In this document: positions 35,899 to 44,341 of the stretch, piece after piece
Layout: each line of letters opens with the position of its first letter
Position numbering within the stretch: the first letter of the stretch is position 1
Source of the DNA: Halobellus salinus
GTDB lineage: Archaea > Halobacteriota > Halobacteria > Halobacteriales > Haloferacaceae
Length of the DNA: 64,000 nt
Reading direction: 5' to 3'
Assembly: GCF_014646875.1 (NCBI RefSeq)
Contig: NZ_BMOC01000001.1
Coordinates: forward strand, 349,410-413,409
Program-made: the position numbers and the translations under genes
The notes under the pieces: model-generated
The model's database searches: none
What the model was told of the DNA's origin: nothing
The model's input: only the letters and a program-made list of their open reading frames with translations

Positions 35899-37042
35899 TT
35901 GTTCCTTGTTGATCTGCCTGCCCCAGCAAGGACAAGTACCCTACTCGCACAGACAGGATTGAATGCGTCTCGCCTTCGATGACGGTACGCTTCTCCTTGA
36001 AAACGCTCCTGACACTGTGCCGTATGCCGAATGGGACGACCGTGTTGACGAGTATCGGGCACAGGCACAGTACTATCGTGATATTCGAGAGTGGGCAACT
36101 GAGCCCGATGGACAACCTACCCTCGAAGAATCAACAGCTACTGTGGCTGAGTTCAAGAACGACGCTCGCTCTTATTCCAAGTTTCACCTCACGCCGTCCG
36201 TTGCTATCGAGCCACGAGATTACCAGCAAGACGCTCTCTCGGCGTGGCAGGATAGCGACCGTCAGGGAAGCGTTGTCCTCCCGACAGGGAGTGGAAAGAC
36301 CTTCCTCGCCGTTCAAGCGATTGCTGATGCGGGTGTAAGCACACTCGTTGTCGTGCCGACTATCGACCTGATGAACCAGTGGCACGCTACGCTCACGAAC
36401 GCATTCGGCGATCAACTCCCTGATGGGGTTGGTGTTCTCGGCGGTGGAAGCCACAGCGTGGCGAACATCACGGTCACAACCTATGATTCCGCCTACCGCT
36501 ACATCAACGAGTACGGCGACAAGTTCGGACTCCTTGTTGTCGACGAGGTACACCATCTGCCAGCTCCGACCTACCAGCAGATTCCTGAAATGACGATTGC
36601 CCCGTATCGACTCGGACTCACAGCCACCTACGAGCGTGCTGACGGCAAACACGAGGAGTTGGAAGACCTACTCGGAACGGTCGTCTATCGAGAAGAGGTT
36701 GATGAGCTTGCTGGCGAGTACCTCAGCGAGTACGAAACCATCCACCTCGGGGTGAGCTAACAGAAGACGAGCGGGAACAGTACGATGAAGAGTACGGGAT
36801 TTACCGTGACTACGTGGACAGTCAGGAGTTCGACCTCTGGAAGGAACGTGGGTATCAGGAATTTCTCAAACGAACCTCATACGACCCACAGGGGCGGCGG
36901 GCGCTCATCGCCAAACAACGAGCGGAGACCATCGCTCGTACTGCCGACAAGAAGCTCGACACGCTCGACAACCTGCTGAAACGACACCACGACGACCGTA
37001 CCATCATCTTCACCGCCAACAACGAGTTTGCATACGACATCT

Positions 37043-37050
37043 CTCAGGAA
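37043..37050 (+). repeat. Left copy of the 8-bp target-site duplication
   Basis: CTCAGGAA here is repeated exactly at 38340-38347 on the other side of the inserted cassette. One copy belongs to the original helicase reading frame. Confidence 0.85.
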
Positions 37051-38339
37051 GGCTCTTACCGAAGATAGCGAAACAGTCCTCTCTGGATTCTGTTAAGACA
37101 TGCTGTGCAAGATACACGGCGCTTATTCAGCACGGCTCGCCCCAGTTTGGCTGTTTCGCATCTTCGCCCTCGAATCCTGCCAACTTATCGAAATCGCCCG
37201 GCATGGAACTAATCTGCTCAACACACCACCCGCTGATATCCTGATTAAACGACCCAGCCATAAGGAACATCATCAACATATCTGTGACGCTGCTGGTGTC
37301 CCACTCCCCGATATCCTGATTAAACGACCCAGCCTCAGCGAACATCCCAAACATGTTTGTGACGCTGCTGGTGTCCCACTCCCCGATATCCTGATTAAAC
37401 GACTCAGCCATAAGGAACATCCTCTTCATATTTGTGACGCTGCTGGTGTCCCACCCGCCGATATCCTGATTAAACAACCCAGCCTCAGCGAACATCTTAT
37501 TCATACTTGTGACGCTGCTGGTGTCCCACCCGCCGATATCCTGATTAAACGACCCAGCATCCCTGAACATCGCCAACATAGTTGTGACGCTGCTGGTGTC
37601 CCACCCGCCGATATCCTGATTAAACGACTCAGCCCCGGCGAACATATACAACATACTTGTGACGCTGCTGGTGTCCCACCCACCGATATCCTGATTAAAC
37701 GATCCAGCATCCCTGAACATCGTCCGCATAGTTGTGACGCTGCTGGTGTCCCACCCGCCGATGTCCTGATTAAACGACTCAGCACGGAAGAACATCCCCC
37801 GCATAGTTGTGACGCTGCTGGTGTCCCACCCGCCGATGTCCTGATTAAACGACCCAGCCCCGGCGAACATCCCCAACATATCTGTGACGCTGCTGGTGTC
37901 CGCATTTGTTAGGTCAAATTCGCTCACGGCTGTCCCAACTTGGTCCTCGGTGAATGAACTCTCGCCAAAATTATGTTCTGAAAGTTCGCCATCCCCGAAT
38001 AACTCGCTGCTATCCGGGGGAAGCACCACACTCACTTCCTCTTCAGCAGTCTCTGTTCCTTCAGCAGTATCCGTCTCTTCAGCAGTATCCGTCTCTTCAG
38101 CAGTATCCGTCTCTTCAGCAGTATCCGTCTCTTCAGATGCACCGCACCCGGCAGTTCCAACTGCGCTTAACGCAGCGATTCCTGTAATGAACTGACGCCT
38201 ATCTGGCATAATGGGAAATTCATCTAAAGAGCAAAAGAATTAATGATAAGTCATACTGGTGTACACTTCTATATCTTGCATGCCAGCTAGTAGCAATATC
38301 AGCAGCCTGTCTGTTGTTTCACCAGATTAGGCAAGAGCC
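37051..38339. mobile_element. 1289-bp transposase-less cassette with terminal inverted repeats carrying a BspA-like gene
   Basis: The left end begins GGCTCTTACCGAAGATAGCG. The right end, read inward on the minus strand, begins GGCTCTTGCCTAATCTGGTG. About 19 of the first 26 positions match, including GGCTCTT and a GAAACA block. It is flanked by an 8-bp direct repeat, CTCAGGAA. The only gene inside is the lipoprotein gene at 37127-38209; I see no transposase. An 8-bp duplication with such ends is reminiscent of IS1595-type elements, but the family is a guess. It therefore looks like a mobile insertion cassette moved in trans. Confidence 0.8.
37127..38209 (-). CDS. BspA-like (DUF285) repeat lipoprotein, passenger of the cassette
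   Basis: The 360-aa protein has a Tat-type signal ([18 protein letters not shown]) and a lipobox ending TAGC near residue 22, so it is probably exported folded and lipid-anchored outside the cell. A low-complexity linker of four DTAEET units (18-bp DNA repeats) follows. The body is eight full copies of a 25-residue BspA/DUF285 repeat ([19 protein letters not shown]) with partial copies at both ends, and ends [15 protein letters not shown]. Such repeats form elongated surface proteins that bind other surfaces or proteins; the function here is unknown. It is transcribed against the interrupted helicase and is the only gene of the cassette. Confidence 0.85.
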   Translation of the reverse strand: MPDRRQFITGIAALSAVGTAGCGASEETDTAEETDTAEETDTAEETDTAEGTETAEEEVSVVLPPDSSELFGDGELSEHNFGESSFTEDQVGTAVSEFDLTNADTSSVTDMLGMFAGAGSFNQDIGGWDTSSVTTMRGMFFRAESFNQDIGGWDTSSVTTMRTMFRDAGSFNQDIGGWDTSSVTSMLYMFAGAESFNQDIGGWDTSSVTTMLAMFRDAGSFNQDIGGWDTSSVTSMNKMFAEAGLFNQDIGGWDTSSVTNMKRMFLMAESFNQDIGEWDTSSVTNMFGMFAEAGSFNQDIGEWDTSSVTDMLMMFLMAGSFNQDISGWCVEQISSMPGDFDKLAGFEGEDAKQPNWGEPC

Positions 38340-38654
38340 CTCAGGAATTCATCGTCCCGTGTATCACACACCAGACCGAGACTGACGAACGAACGGAAAT
38401 TCTGGAGCGGTTTCGGACGGGAGAGTACTCGATGCTCGCCACCTCACAGGTGCTTGATGAGGGAATTGACGTGCCTGCGGCGAATGTCGGGATTATCCTC
38501 TCAGGGAGTGCGTCGAAACGGCAGTACGCACAACGGTTGGGGCGGATTCTCCGTCCGACAGATGACAAACAGCCAGCCCGACTGTACGAGATTATCGCCG
38601 AGGACACGATGGAGACCTACGTTTCCGAACAGCGTCGGCAGGGAGTGACTTCAG

Positions 38655-40007
38655 ATGCTAACAGCTGACCTCGCACGCTCACGCACGCACGAAGACAGCA
38701 TTACCCCGTTGCTCATTGAAACTGACGAGCAACAGTATCGAGAGACGGCTGCGGAACTCATCCAGATTTTCGAGGAGCATCTTGGCGAACCGAAAGGAGA
38801 ATTGGAAGATACGATTGATCAGCTTACTGTTGCGGATACCGACTACAAAATCGTCCAAGGGCTGGCGAAACTACTGAAAGACGAGTGTGAGTTCGAGACG
38901 GTTGCTCCAGTTGACCCACGGGAGATTCGACAGGAGCTTTTCGAGGTTGCAAACAGGAATCACCCGATTGTCCGCCAACCGACGCTCGGTGAGGATACTC
39001 AGTCCGTGTGGGTATACAGTACCGTTGCTGACCGACTGGGGATCTCGCTCGGAGAGTGCTATCGGGGAATGTATGCGGACTTAGAGGAAAACAAGCAACT
39101 CGTCCGCTTCGGACACCGTGTTTCCGATGGATATGAGAAGGTAGATGAGTCATCCACTACGACACGGTTAACCGGGGATAGTGAGGAGTCCTATGCCGAG
39201 GATGCCATCACAGTCGATTGGCTTCTCACTCGATACAATCTGGCTCTGGCACAGGCGGTACTCTATAATGCAACTGAGATGCGAATACGGGTCTGGGACT
39301 CATTTGCGACCGTCTTCAGTTATGTCAAGCTATTCGGCTTGATGCACCGCATCTATCCGATTGACAACGACGGCAATCGTGTCTCCAGTACGGACGTTGC
39401 TGACGGATATGAGGCGATTCTGGACGGAGCAGCATCTCTCTTCTCGAAATCACGGAAGTATGGGATCCGAATGGCGAACTTTCTGCCAGCCCTCCCGTTG
39501 TGCGACCGCTGGGAGATGGAAGCAGATATTCTTGATGATGAAGGTGGTTCACCCAATCGGACGCTCTCGTTTGAGCTTGACTACACGGAGGGATTGTCCT
39601 CGCACTACTCAGCACAGGGTGAGTTTGACTCGGACGTGGAACAGACGCTTGCCCAGAAGTGGGAACGAGCGAATACCGATTGGCAACTCCTCCGAGAGGA
39701 CGACGTGCTGGACTTGGGTGCAGAGGTAATGCTCCCCGATTTCGCTATCGAACACCCAGAGGGGCAACGGGTACTATTCGAGATTGTCGGCTTCTGGACG
39801 CCTGAGTATCTTGATGAGAAGCTGACCAAGATACGAGAGGCGAATCGTGACAACCTCATCGTTGCCGTCTCCGAACGACTGGACTGCTCGTCAGAAGACT
39901 TCAGCGGGATCGACGACCGTGTGCTATGGTTCAAATCTGGGATTCACGTCTACGATGTCGTTGAGTTGGCTGAGGAATACGCTATCGAGGTTTCGCCGAC
40001 TCAGTAG
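38655..40007 (+). CDS. Bax1-type nuclease (DUF790), XPB partner
   Basis: The 450-aa protein is of the DUF790 family. In Sulfolobus and other archaea this is Bax1, which binds XPB and cuts DNA near bubbles and junctions. The C-terminal nuclease domain is visible as WQLLREDDVLDLGAEVMLPDFAIEHPEGQRVLFEIVGFWTPEYLDEKL (about 345-400), a PD-(D/E)xK-like arrangement. The start (ATG 38655) overlaps the end of the helicase frame by 14 nt, the layout of a coupled operon. With the upstream helicase broken, this intact gene may be expressed weakly or act alone. Confidence 0.85.
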   Translation: MLTADLARSRTHEDSITPLLIETDEQQYRETAAELIQIFEEHLGEPKGELEDTIDQLTVADTDYKIVQGLAKLLKDECEFETVAPVDPREIRQELFEVANRNHPIVRQPTLGEDTQSVWVYSTVADRLGISLGECYRGMYADLEENKQLVRFGHRVSDGYEKVDESSTTTRLTGDSEESYAEDAITVDWLLTRYNLALAQAVLYNATEMRIRVWDSFATVFSYVKLFGLMHRIYPIDNDGNRVSSTDVADGYEAILDGAASLFSKSRKYGIRMANFLPALPLCDRWEMEADILDDEGGSPNRTLSFELDYTEGLSSHYSAQGEFDSDVEQTLAQKWERANTDWQLLREDDVLDLGAEVMLPDFAIEHPEGQRVLFEIVGFWTPEYLDEKLTKIREANRDNLIVAVSERLDCSSEDFSGIDDRVLWFKSGIHVYDVVELAEEYAIEVSPTQ

Positions 40008-40448
40008 TTTCATTCCCGAGTATCACTTTCACCGTGCTTCCCTGAGAGGTTTAAGCACGGAGTGCGAATGGCTACGTGGAGCTTGGAAGACTGTCACACG
40101 TTCCAAGTTCCTCCCCCTATGTCAGACACGGCGTCGTGCTCGGTGTATCGCCGGCGCTCCGCGCCGGCTTCCAGCAGGACCTCCGGTCCCGCCCGACTCG
40201 CGTGACTCCCGTCGGGTCCGTCTTCTCACGCCCTGAACCGCAGTCGCGGTACAGCGTAGGATTCCTGTTAAACAGTGCTTCTGGAGCCTCACAGAGTCCA
40301 TTCCATGACGGAGTTGGGAGTGCAGCACGTCGCCGCCATCTGGTGATTGCACGATTGGGAAGTGCCGGCAATGTTTCGACCTCAGGATCTGAGGTACTCG
40401 CCTTCGGAGAATTCATTTTGCGAGCGTTCGATTGTTCAGGGGGGTGTA
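40008..40448. other. Gap at the right end of the island: hairpin and tRNA-end-like repeat
   Basis: No gene is supported over 441 bp. A perfect 8-bp hairpin GCCGGCGC-TCC-GCGCCGGC is at 40150-40168; with the sequence to 40184 it resembles 31005-31041. The tRNA-Arg-like 15-mer is at 40207-40221. The rest up to the orc1 stop shows nothing I recognise. Confidence 0.6.
40207..40221 (+). repeat. 15-bp tRNA-Arg 3'-end match, candidate right attachment site
   Basis: TCCCGTCGGGTCCGT matches 33085-33099 (end of the duplicated tRNA piece plus one base). The following bases (CTTCTCACG versus TCTCTTACG) are also similar. It marks a plausible right border of the AT-rich segment. Confidence 0.55.
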
Positions 40449-41702
40449 TCATACCCGTTCTCGGAGAACCGTTGCTACATCTCCAAGGCGCTCGGATTTC
40501 TTCGGGAGGTTTTCGAGTACCGTATCGAGTTCGACTGCGAGCGAGTACTGGTTCTCGTCGCCTCGACCCCTACCCTGCCGCTTGTTGAGCACGTTCGTAT
40601 CAGCGAGGTCGTTGAGACGGTCACGGAACCGACGATTCGAGAGGACGTTTACATCCACATACTCACAGAAAGTCTTGTACTGAGTGTAGATCGGTGTCGT
40701 CGTAGCTGGGGTATCGTCGTGTACCTGGTGATACGTGACCGCCATCAGCGCGAGCATCCGCTGGTTTGGGAGGGTTTGAATCCCCGATTCGATAGCCTTC
40801 GTTTCGAGGAAGTCCCGGGCTTCGCGTACGTGCGCTTCAGCGACCGTTGTTTCTCCCCGATCGTCGGCGAACCGGGTCGCACGGAACAGCAGCCGGATGG
40901 CTTCGCGGGCATCCCCTGTGTCCTGTGCGCCCAACGCAGCGGCAAGCGGGATCGTGTCGTCACTCAGGATCTCGCTTCGGAGATGCTGGTAGTCTTCGAC
41001 GTCGTCTTCAAAATACGTGTCCCGGAGGGCACCGACGGCACGCCGTGCGAGGATGTCGCGGAGTTGATTGGCATCGTACGGCTCAAAGCGGACCTCATCC
41101 TCGCCGAGACTTGACCGGACATCGGCATCAAGATTCTCCCGGAATTGGAGGTCGTTCGTGATCCCGATCAACGAGAGACGGACACCGTCCGGATTCGACC
41201 GCGGGAGTTCATAGAGGATATAGTCGTCGTTGCCGATAGCATCAATCTCGTCAAGGACGACAATAACCGTCCCACCGACCTTCTCTAAGTTTTCGATCAC
41301 CATATTGAGCAGAGTCTTCCGTTGGTGACCGCTCGGGAGTTCCTCACCGGGGCCAAGCCGCGTCTCACGGAGTCGCTTGACGAGATGCGTCAGGACGTGA
41401 TAGGAGCCATCCATACCCTTACAGCGGATGTGAACGACTGTGAGGTCCATATCGGAGTCGTCGGCGTACTCCTGCAGTTGGTTTGTCTTGAGACGAATCC
41501 CGACGGTCTTCCCCTGACCGGATTGGCCATACACGATTAGGTTGAGTGGTGTCGATCCCATCGTCGCCGGACGGAGAGCAGAGTGGATCTGGTCAAGTTC
41601 GACCTCGCGTTCCGGCAGCGACTCGGGCTGGTACGTTTGCTCGTTAGGATTGAGGATGTCCATATCCTCAAAGATCGTGTCTTCGTCGCCGAACGCCTTC
41701 AT
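40449..41702 (-). CDS. orc1/cdc6: Orc1/Cdc6-family replication initiator
   Basis: The 417-aa AAA+ protein binds origins and helps load the MCM helicase. Walker A is GQSGQGKT at residues 59-66, Walker B VLDEIDAIGNDDYILYEL near 150, and sensor 1 LIGITNDL near 180. The C-terminal winged helix includes TPIYTQYKTFCEYVDVNVLSNRRFRDRLNDLADTNVL. A TATA box (GGTTTTATAC on the minus strand at 41727-41735) lies about 26 nt before the ATG. G-rich direct repeats upstream resemble origin recognition boxes. It is probably one of several orc paralogues in the genome, specific for the adjacent origin. Confidence 0.94.
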   Translation of the reverse strand: MKAFGDEDTIFEDMDILNPNEQTYQPESLPEREVELDQIHSALRPATMGSTPLNLIVYGQSGQGKTVGIRLKTNQLQEYADDSDMDLTVVHIRCKGMDGSYHVLTHLVKRLRETRLGPGEELPSGHQRKTLLNMVIENLEKVGGTVIVVLDEIDAIGNDDYILYELPRSNPDGVRLSLIGITNDLQFRENLDADVRSSLGEDEVRFEPYDANQLRDILARRAVGALRDTYFEDDVEDYQHLRSEILSDDTIPLAAALGAQDTGDAREAIRLLFRATRFADDRGETTVAEAHVREARDFLETKAIESGIQTLPNQRMLALMAVTYHQVHDDTPATTTPIYTQYKTFCEYVDVNVLSNRRFRDRLNDLADTNVLNKRQGRGRGDENQYSLAVELDTVLENLPKKSERLGDVATVLRERV

Positions 41703-42076
41703 ACGCTCTCGGTTTTACATGTTTGTGTATAAAACCCCCGTGTCCTACATATCTTCTTGTCTGACAGGCGGGATAGCGTCCAGAATTTCGTCGTTAGCAA
41801 TTTTGAGCCAATACCATACATTAGCTGTAGGACAGGGACGGAGGGGGGTGCGTCCAGCAACTCACTGGGGAACCAGACGTAAACTGAAGTACGTAACAAC
41901 GAGGTACAGAGGGCACGAGGTCGGATCGTCGCGACCGATGGAACAACGATCGTATTCGTTGTCTGTAGGTCAATCCTCCTGGGGAGGGGGGTACGTCCGG
42001 CAACGGCCCTCAACGATCATACTCAGGGAACCCACAGTCCACGACGTTTTATCCAGACTCCCTCGAAAGCGTGTCT
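41703..42076. other. Candidate replication origin next to orc1
   Basis: This 374-bp gene-free region holds two direct copies of a G-rich motif, GGAGGGGGGTRCGTCCRGCA, at about 41840-41860 and 41984-42003. They are about 145 bp apart, with AT-richer DNA between the first copy and the orc1 promoter. A third copy in the opposite direction is at 43095-43113. Orc1 gene plus G-rich repeats in its upstream gap is the standard haloarchaeal origin layout (origin recognition boxes). Origin activity is inferred. Confidence 0.6.
41727..41736 (-). promoter_or_regulatory. TATA box of orc1/cdc6
   Basis: The minus strand reads GGGTTTTATAC 25-35 nt before the ATG at 41702, the usual spacing for a leaderless haloarchaeal gene. 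Confidence 0.6.
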
Positions 42077-43030
42077 ATGGACTGGAACGTTTCGCGAATC
42101 CGGGAGCATAACCTCCGTTCGGTGTGGGAAAACGAGGAGCGGGACTTCACGAGGTGGTTGACAGAGAACATCGGCCTGTTAGCGTCGGAGTTGGGAATAG
42201 AGATTGAGGATACACGGGCAGAGGAAGCCGTTGGCGACTTCTCGGCTGATATCGTTGCACGGGAAATGAACACGGGTGAGACCGTCGTTATCGAGAATCA
42301 ATACGGCAAGACTGACCACGATCACCTGGGAAAACTCCTGACGTACTCGTCCGGAAAGAATGCCGGATTCACGATGTGGCTTGCCGAGGAGTTCCGACCG
42401 GAGCATCGGAGCGTGCTCGAATGGCTGAACGAAACTGGGCCAAAAGGAGTGAAGTTCTTCGCGATCAAACCTCGCGTCGTGAGCATCGAGGGATCCGAAG
42501 AGCGTGGTTTCGAGTTCGAAGTCGTCGTTGAGCCCAACGAATGGGAACGAGGGGTTAGTGACGGATCCTTTACCGACACCGAGCAAAGCTACCGGCAGTT
42601 CTTTGTCGAGATGGTCGACGCATACTCACAGAGGCGTCCTAACTGGTACAAACTCAAGCCAGGGCCTCGAAATTATCTGACGTTCAGTGCTGGAATTTCA
42701 GGGGTTAGATTCGGGTGGGTATTTCATCAGGGGCCGGAATTTTCTGTCGAACTCTATATTTCAACGTCGAATAAGGAACGTAACGAGGAGGTATTTGAGG
42801 CATTAAAACGAGAACAGACGCGGATTGAGGAGAATTTAGGCGTTGAGTTGGAGTGGGAGCGTTTGCCTCAGAAACAAGCCTGCCGAATCAAGCGGCCGGA
42901 AGAGATCAACGGGACAATCACCGAACTAACAGCCGACCAGCGAGAGTACCTAGTCGAGTGGGGAGTGAACGCTATGGATGAATTCCAGGAAGACTTCGAG
43001 CCGCGTCTTTCTGCGCTTGGCTCCAACTGA
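42077..43030 (+). CDS. DUF4268-type protein with nuclease-like N-terminus
   Basis: The 317-aa protein has an N-terminal region (about 30-115) with DFSADIVAREMNTGETVVIENQYGKTDHDHLGKLLTYSSG. The D...ExQ pattern resembles a PD-(D/E)xK nuclease fold. The C-terminal half (FFVEMVDAYSQRRPNWYKLKPGPRNYLTFSAGISGVRFGWVF) matches my memory of DUF4268. Proteins of this kind are often encoded near restriction or defence genes. Two G-rich repeats lie before it and one after it, so it sits between the candidate origin boxes. The ATG at 42077 was chosen over a GTG two codons earlier. Confidence 0.7.
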   Translation: MDWNVSRIREHNLRSVWENEERDFTRWLTENIGLLASELGIEIEDTRAEEAVGDFSADIVAREMNTGETVVIENQYGKTDHDHLGKLLTYSSGKNAGFTMWLAEEFRPEHRSVLEWLNETGPKGVKFFAIKPRVVSIEGSEERGFEFEVVVEPNEWERGVSDGSFTDTEQSYRQFFVEMVDAYSQRRPNWYKLKPGPRNYLTFSAGISGVRFGWVFHQGPEFSVELYISTSNKERNEEVFEALKREQTRIEENLGVELEWERLPQKQACRIKRPEEINGTITELTADQREYLVEWGVNAMDEFQEDFEPRLSALGSN

Positions 43031-43094
43031 CTGCTGAACGATTACATCGGCGCATCGAATTCACTACGTGGGTGACTTACATCCTATCCGTCTT

Positions 43095-43113
43095 GTCGGA
43101 CGCACCCCCCTCC
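43095..43113 (-). promoter_or_regulatory. Inverted origin-box-like G-rich repeat
   Basis: The minus strand reads GGAGGGGGGTGCGTCCGAC, matching the core of the two repeats upstream of orc1 but pointing the other way. Opposed boxes around a gene-sized interval are seen at some haloarchaeal origins. Confidence 0.5.
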
Positions 43114-43239
43114 CCCTCCACGCCCACTTTGGACTATAGCCTCTGTTGAGGTTCCAGCGTTGGGGGGAGGTTTCGGCAGGTGTGCTGAGAGCGAGGTGTG
43201 GATCCCGTGCAGTTAGCTAATCGCTTGCTATTGCCTGAG

Positions 43240-44301
43240 GGTGTAATAGAACTCTTCTCACACCGTGATGATCGTGCTTCCCGGATTGTCTCCGCATTCG
43301 TAGTTGGTGATTGCGACGACGAGGCGAAGGCACAGCGCGAGGGACACTTGTGCTCGCGCGTGGACGCGGCCTCGGGCGTGCGTTCGCCCGAGGCCGCAGT
43401 GCTTCACTGATTCGTTGGTTCGTTCGACTCCAGTACGGCGGTTGTACGTCCCATCCAACGTGGACTACTTCAGCTGTACGTCCTCGCTGTGTTGTTCGGT
43501 GCGGTTTTCGACCCTGTACTCGATGTCTTTCGGGTCGTCGGTGTTTCGCGCGTTGTACGGGGCGACTGGCACGACCCCTGCGGCCAGCAGGTGGTCGTGC
43601 CAGTCAAGCGTGTCGTAGGCGCTGTCACCGACCATCCAGATCGGCTTGGCGACAGCGAACGCGTCACGCGTGACGCGCATCGCCGTCTCCTCTGGCGCTT
43701 GTTTGCTCTCGGTGAACTCAGCTGCAATCGGGATCTTTTGCCCGGTCGAGACGATTGTACAGCCGTAGCCGTGGTAGTACTCGTCGTCGGTTGGATCATA
43801 GCACTTCAATGCGTCTTGATCGGCAGGCATCGCCCTCACATCTGTTGAATCGATGCAGTATGTCGAGTCGAGCAGGCCGCCCGGCCCGGCCCGCTCGACG
43901 AGCCGGTTGAGGACTTCGTCAACAACGTGTTCAAGATCAGTGAGAAAGCGATCGAGCGCGTCTCTCGACGGCGGTCGATCGAACCCACAACTCAGCCAGA
44001 CAACTGTGTTCCGAAGCTTCCGTTCAACGGGACGAATCCCGTAGATGTCCTTGTAGTAGCAGTGGAGAAAGCCACGCATCAGCGCTGGTGGCTCGTGGTC
44101 TCGTGTTCGCCCCGTCTCCGCCGGGGCGAACACGTCGAACTCTTCAGAAACTCGAAGGAGAGATGCTCAAACAGCACTAGCGTCTCTGTCTCTACGACAT
44201 TGAAGAACGAGTCTACCGAAGGGTCATCTTGCAGGGTCGCTGAGTCCATACCACCTCAGCCTTCGCCCTGCTCTTTGGTGTGCTACTCGTTCTATGACAC
44301 C
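43240..44301. mobile_element. Decayed insertion sequence (DDE transposase), about 1062 bp
   Basis: The ends are imperfect 25-bp inverted repeats: GGTGTAATAGAAC...CACACC at 43240-43264 and, on the minus strand, GGTGTCATAGAAC...CACACC at 44301-44277 (19 of 25 identical). No target duplication is visible. The single gene inside is broken. A haloarchaeal ISH element of the IS4/IS5-type DDE group is likely; the exact family is uncertain. Confidence 0.75.
43258..44249 (-). pseudogene. Transposase pseudogene with frameshift and internal amber stop
   Basis: Read from the ATG at 44249, the first 40 codons (MDSATLQDDPSVDSFF...HLSFEFLK) lose frame at about 44142, where one G appears to be missing. The protein then continues in another frame from 44133 (VFAPAETGRTRDHEPP...) with the DDE-type blocks YCIDSTDVRAMP and WMVGDSAYDTLDWHD. 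It stops at TAG 43465-43467 after EDVQLK. The same frame continues two codons later with LDGTYNRRTGVERTNESVKHCGLGRTHARGR to 43258, the usual C-terminus with the catalytic Glu region. An inactive transposase is the clear reading. Confidence 0.85.
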
Positions 44302-44341
44302 GTTTAAAACTATGTACTAGCATACCGAACCAACACGGCAC

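Larger units (their letters stand above)
35963..38668 (+). pseudogene. XPB-type superfamily 2 helicase, broken by a frameshift and an insertion
   Basis: Three pieces make one protein of about 469 aa. Piece 1 (35963 to 36754) has the Q-like YQQDALSAWQ, Walker A LPTGSGKTFLAV, DEVHHLPAPTYQQI (DExH) and LGLTATYERADGK. The frame then ends at TAA 36758-36760 because one G is missing at about 36754; in the next frame it continues ELTEDEREQYDEEYG...DDRTIIFTANNEFAYDISQE to 37050. There a 1289-bp cassette (37051-38339) interrupts it. Removing the cassette and one copy of the 8-bp target duplication rejoins DISQE to FIVPCITHQTETDERTEIL in frame, followed by motifs V/VI (SQVLDEGIDVPAAN, QRLGRILRP). The stop overlaps the start of the DUF790/Bax1 gene, the usual partner of XPB in archaea. 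Confidence 0.85.

Noticed and set aside
40250-40448. Short frames between the att-like repeat and orc1
   Set aside because: No frame has acidic haloarchaeal composition or a plausible start.
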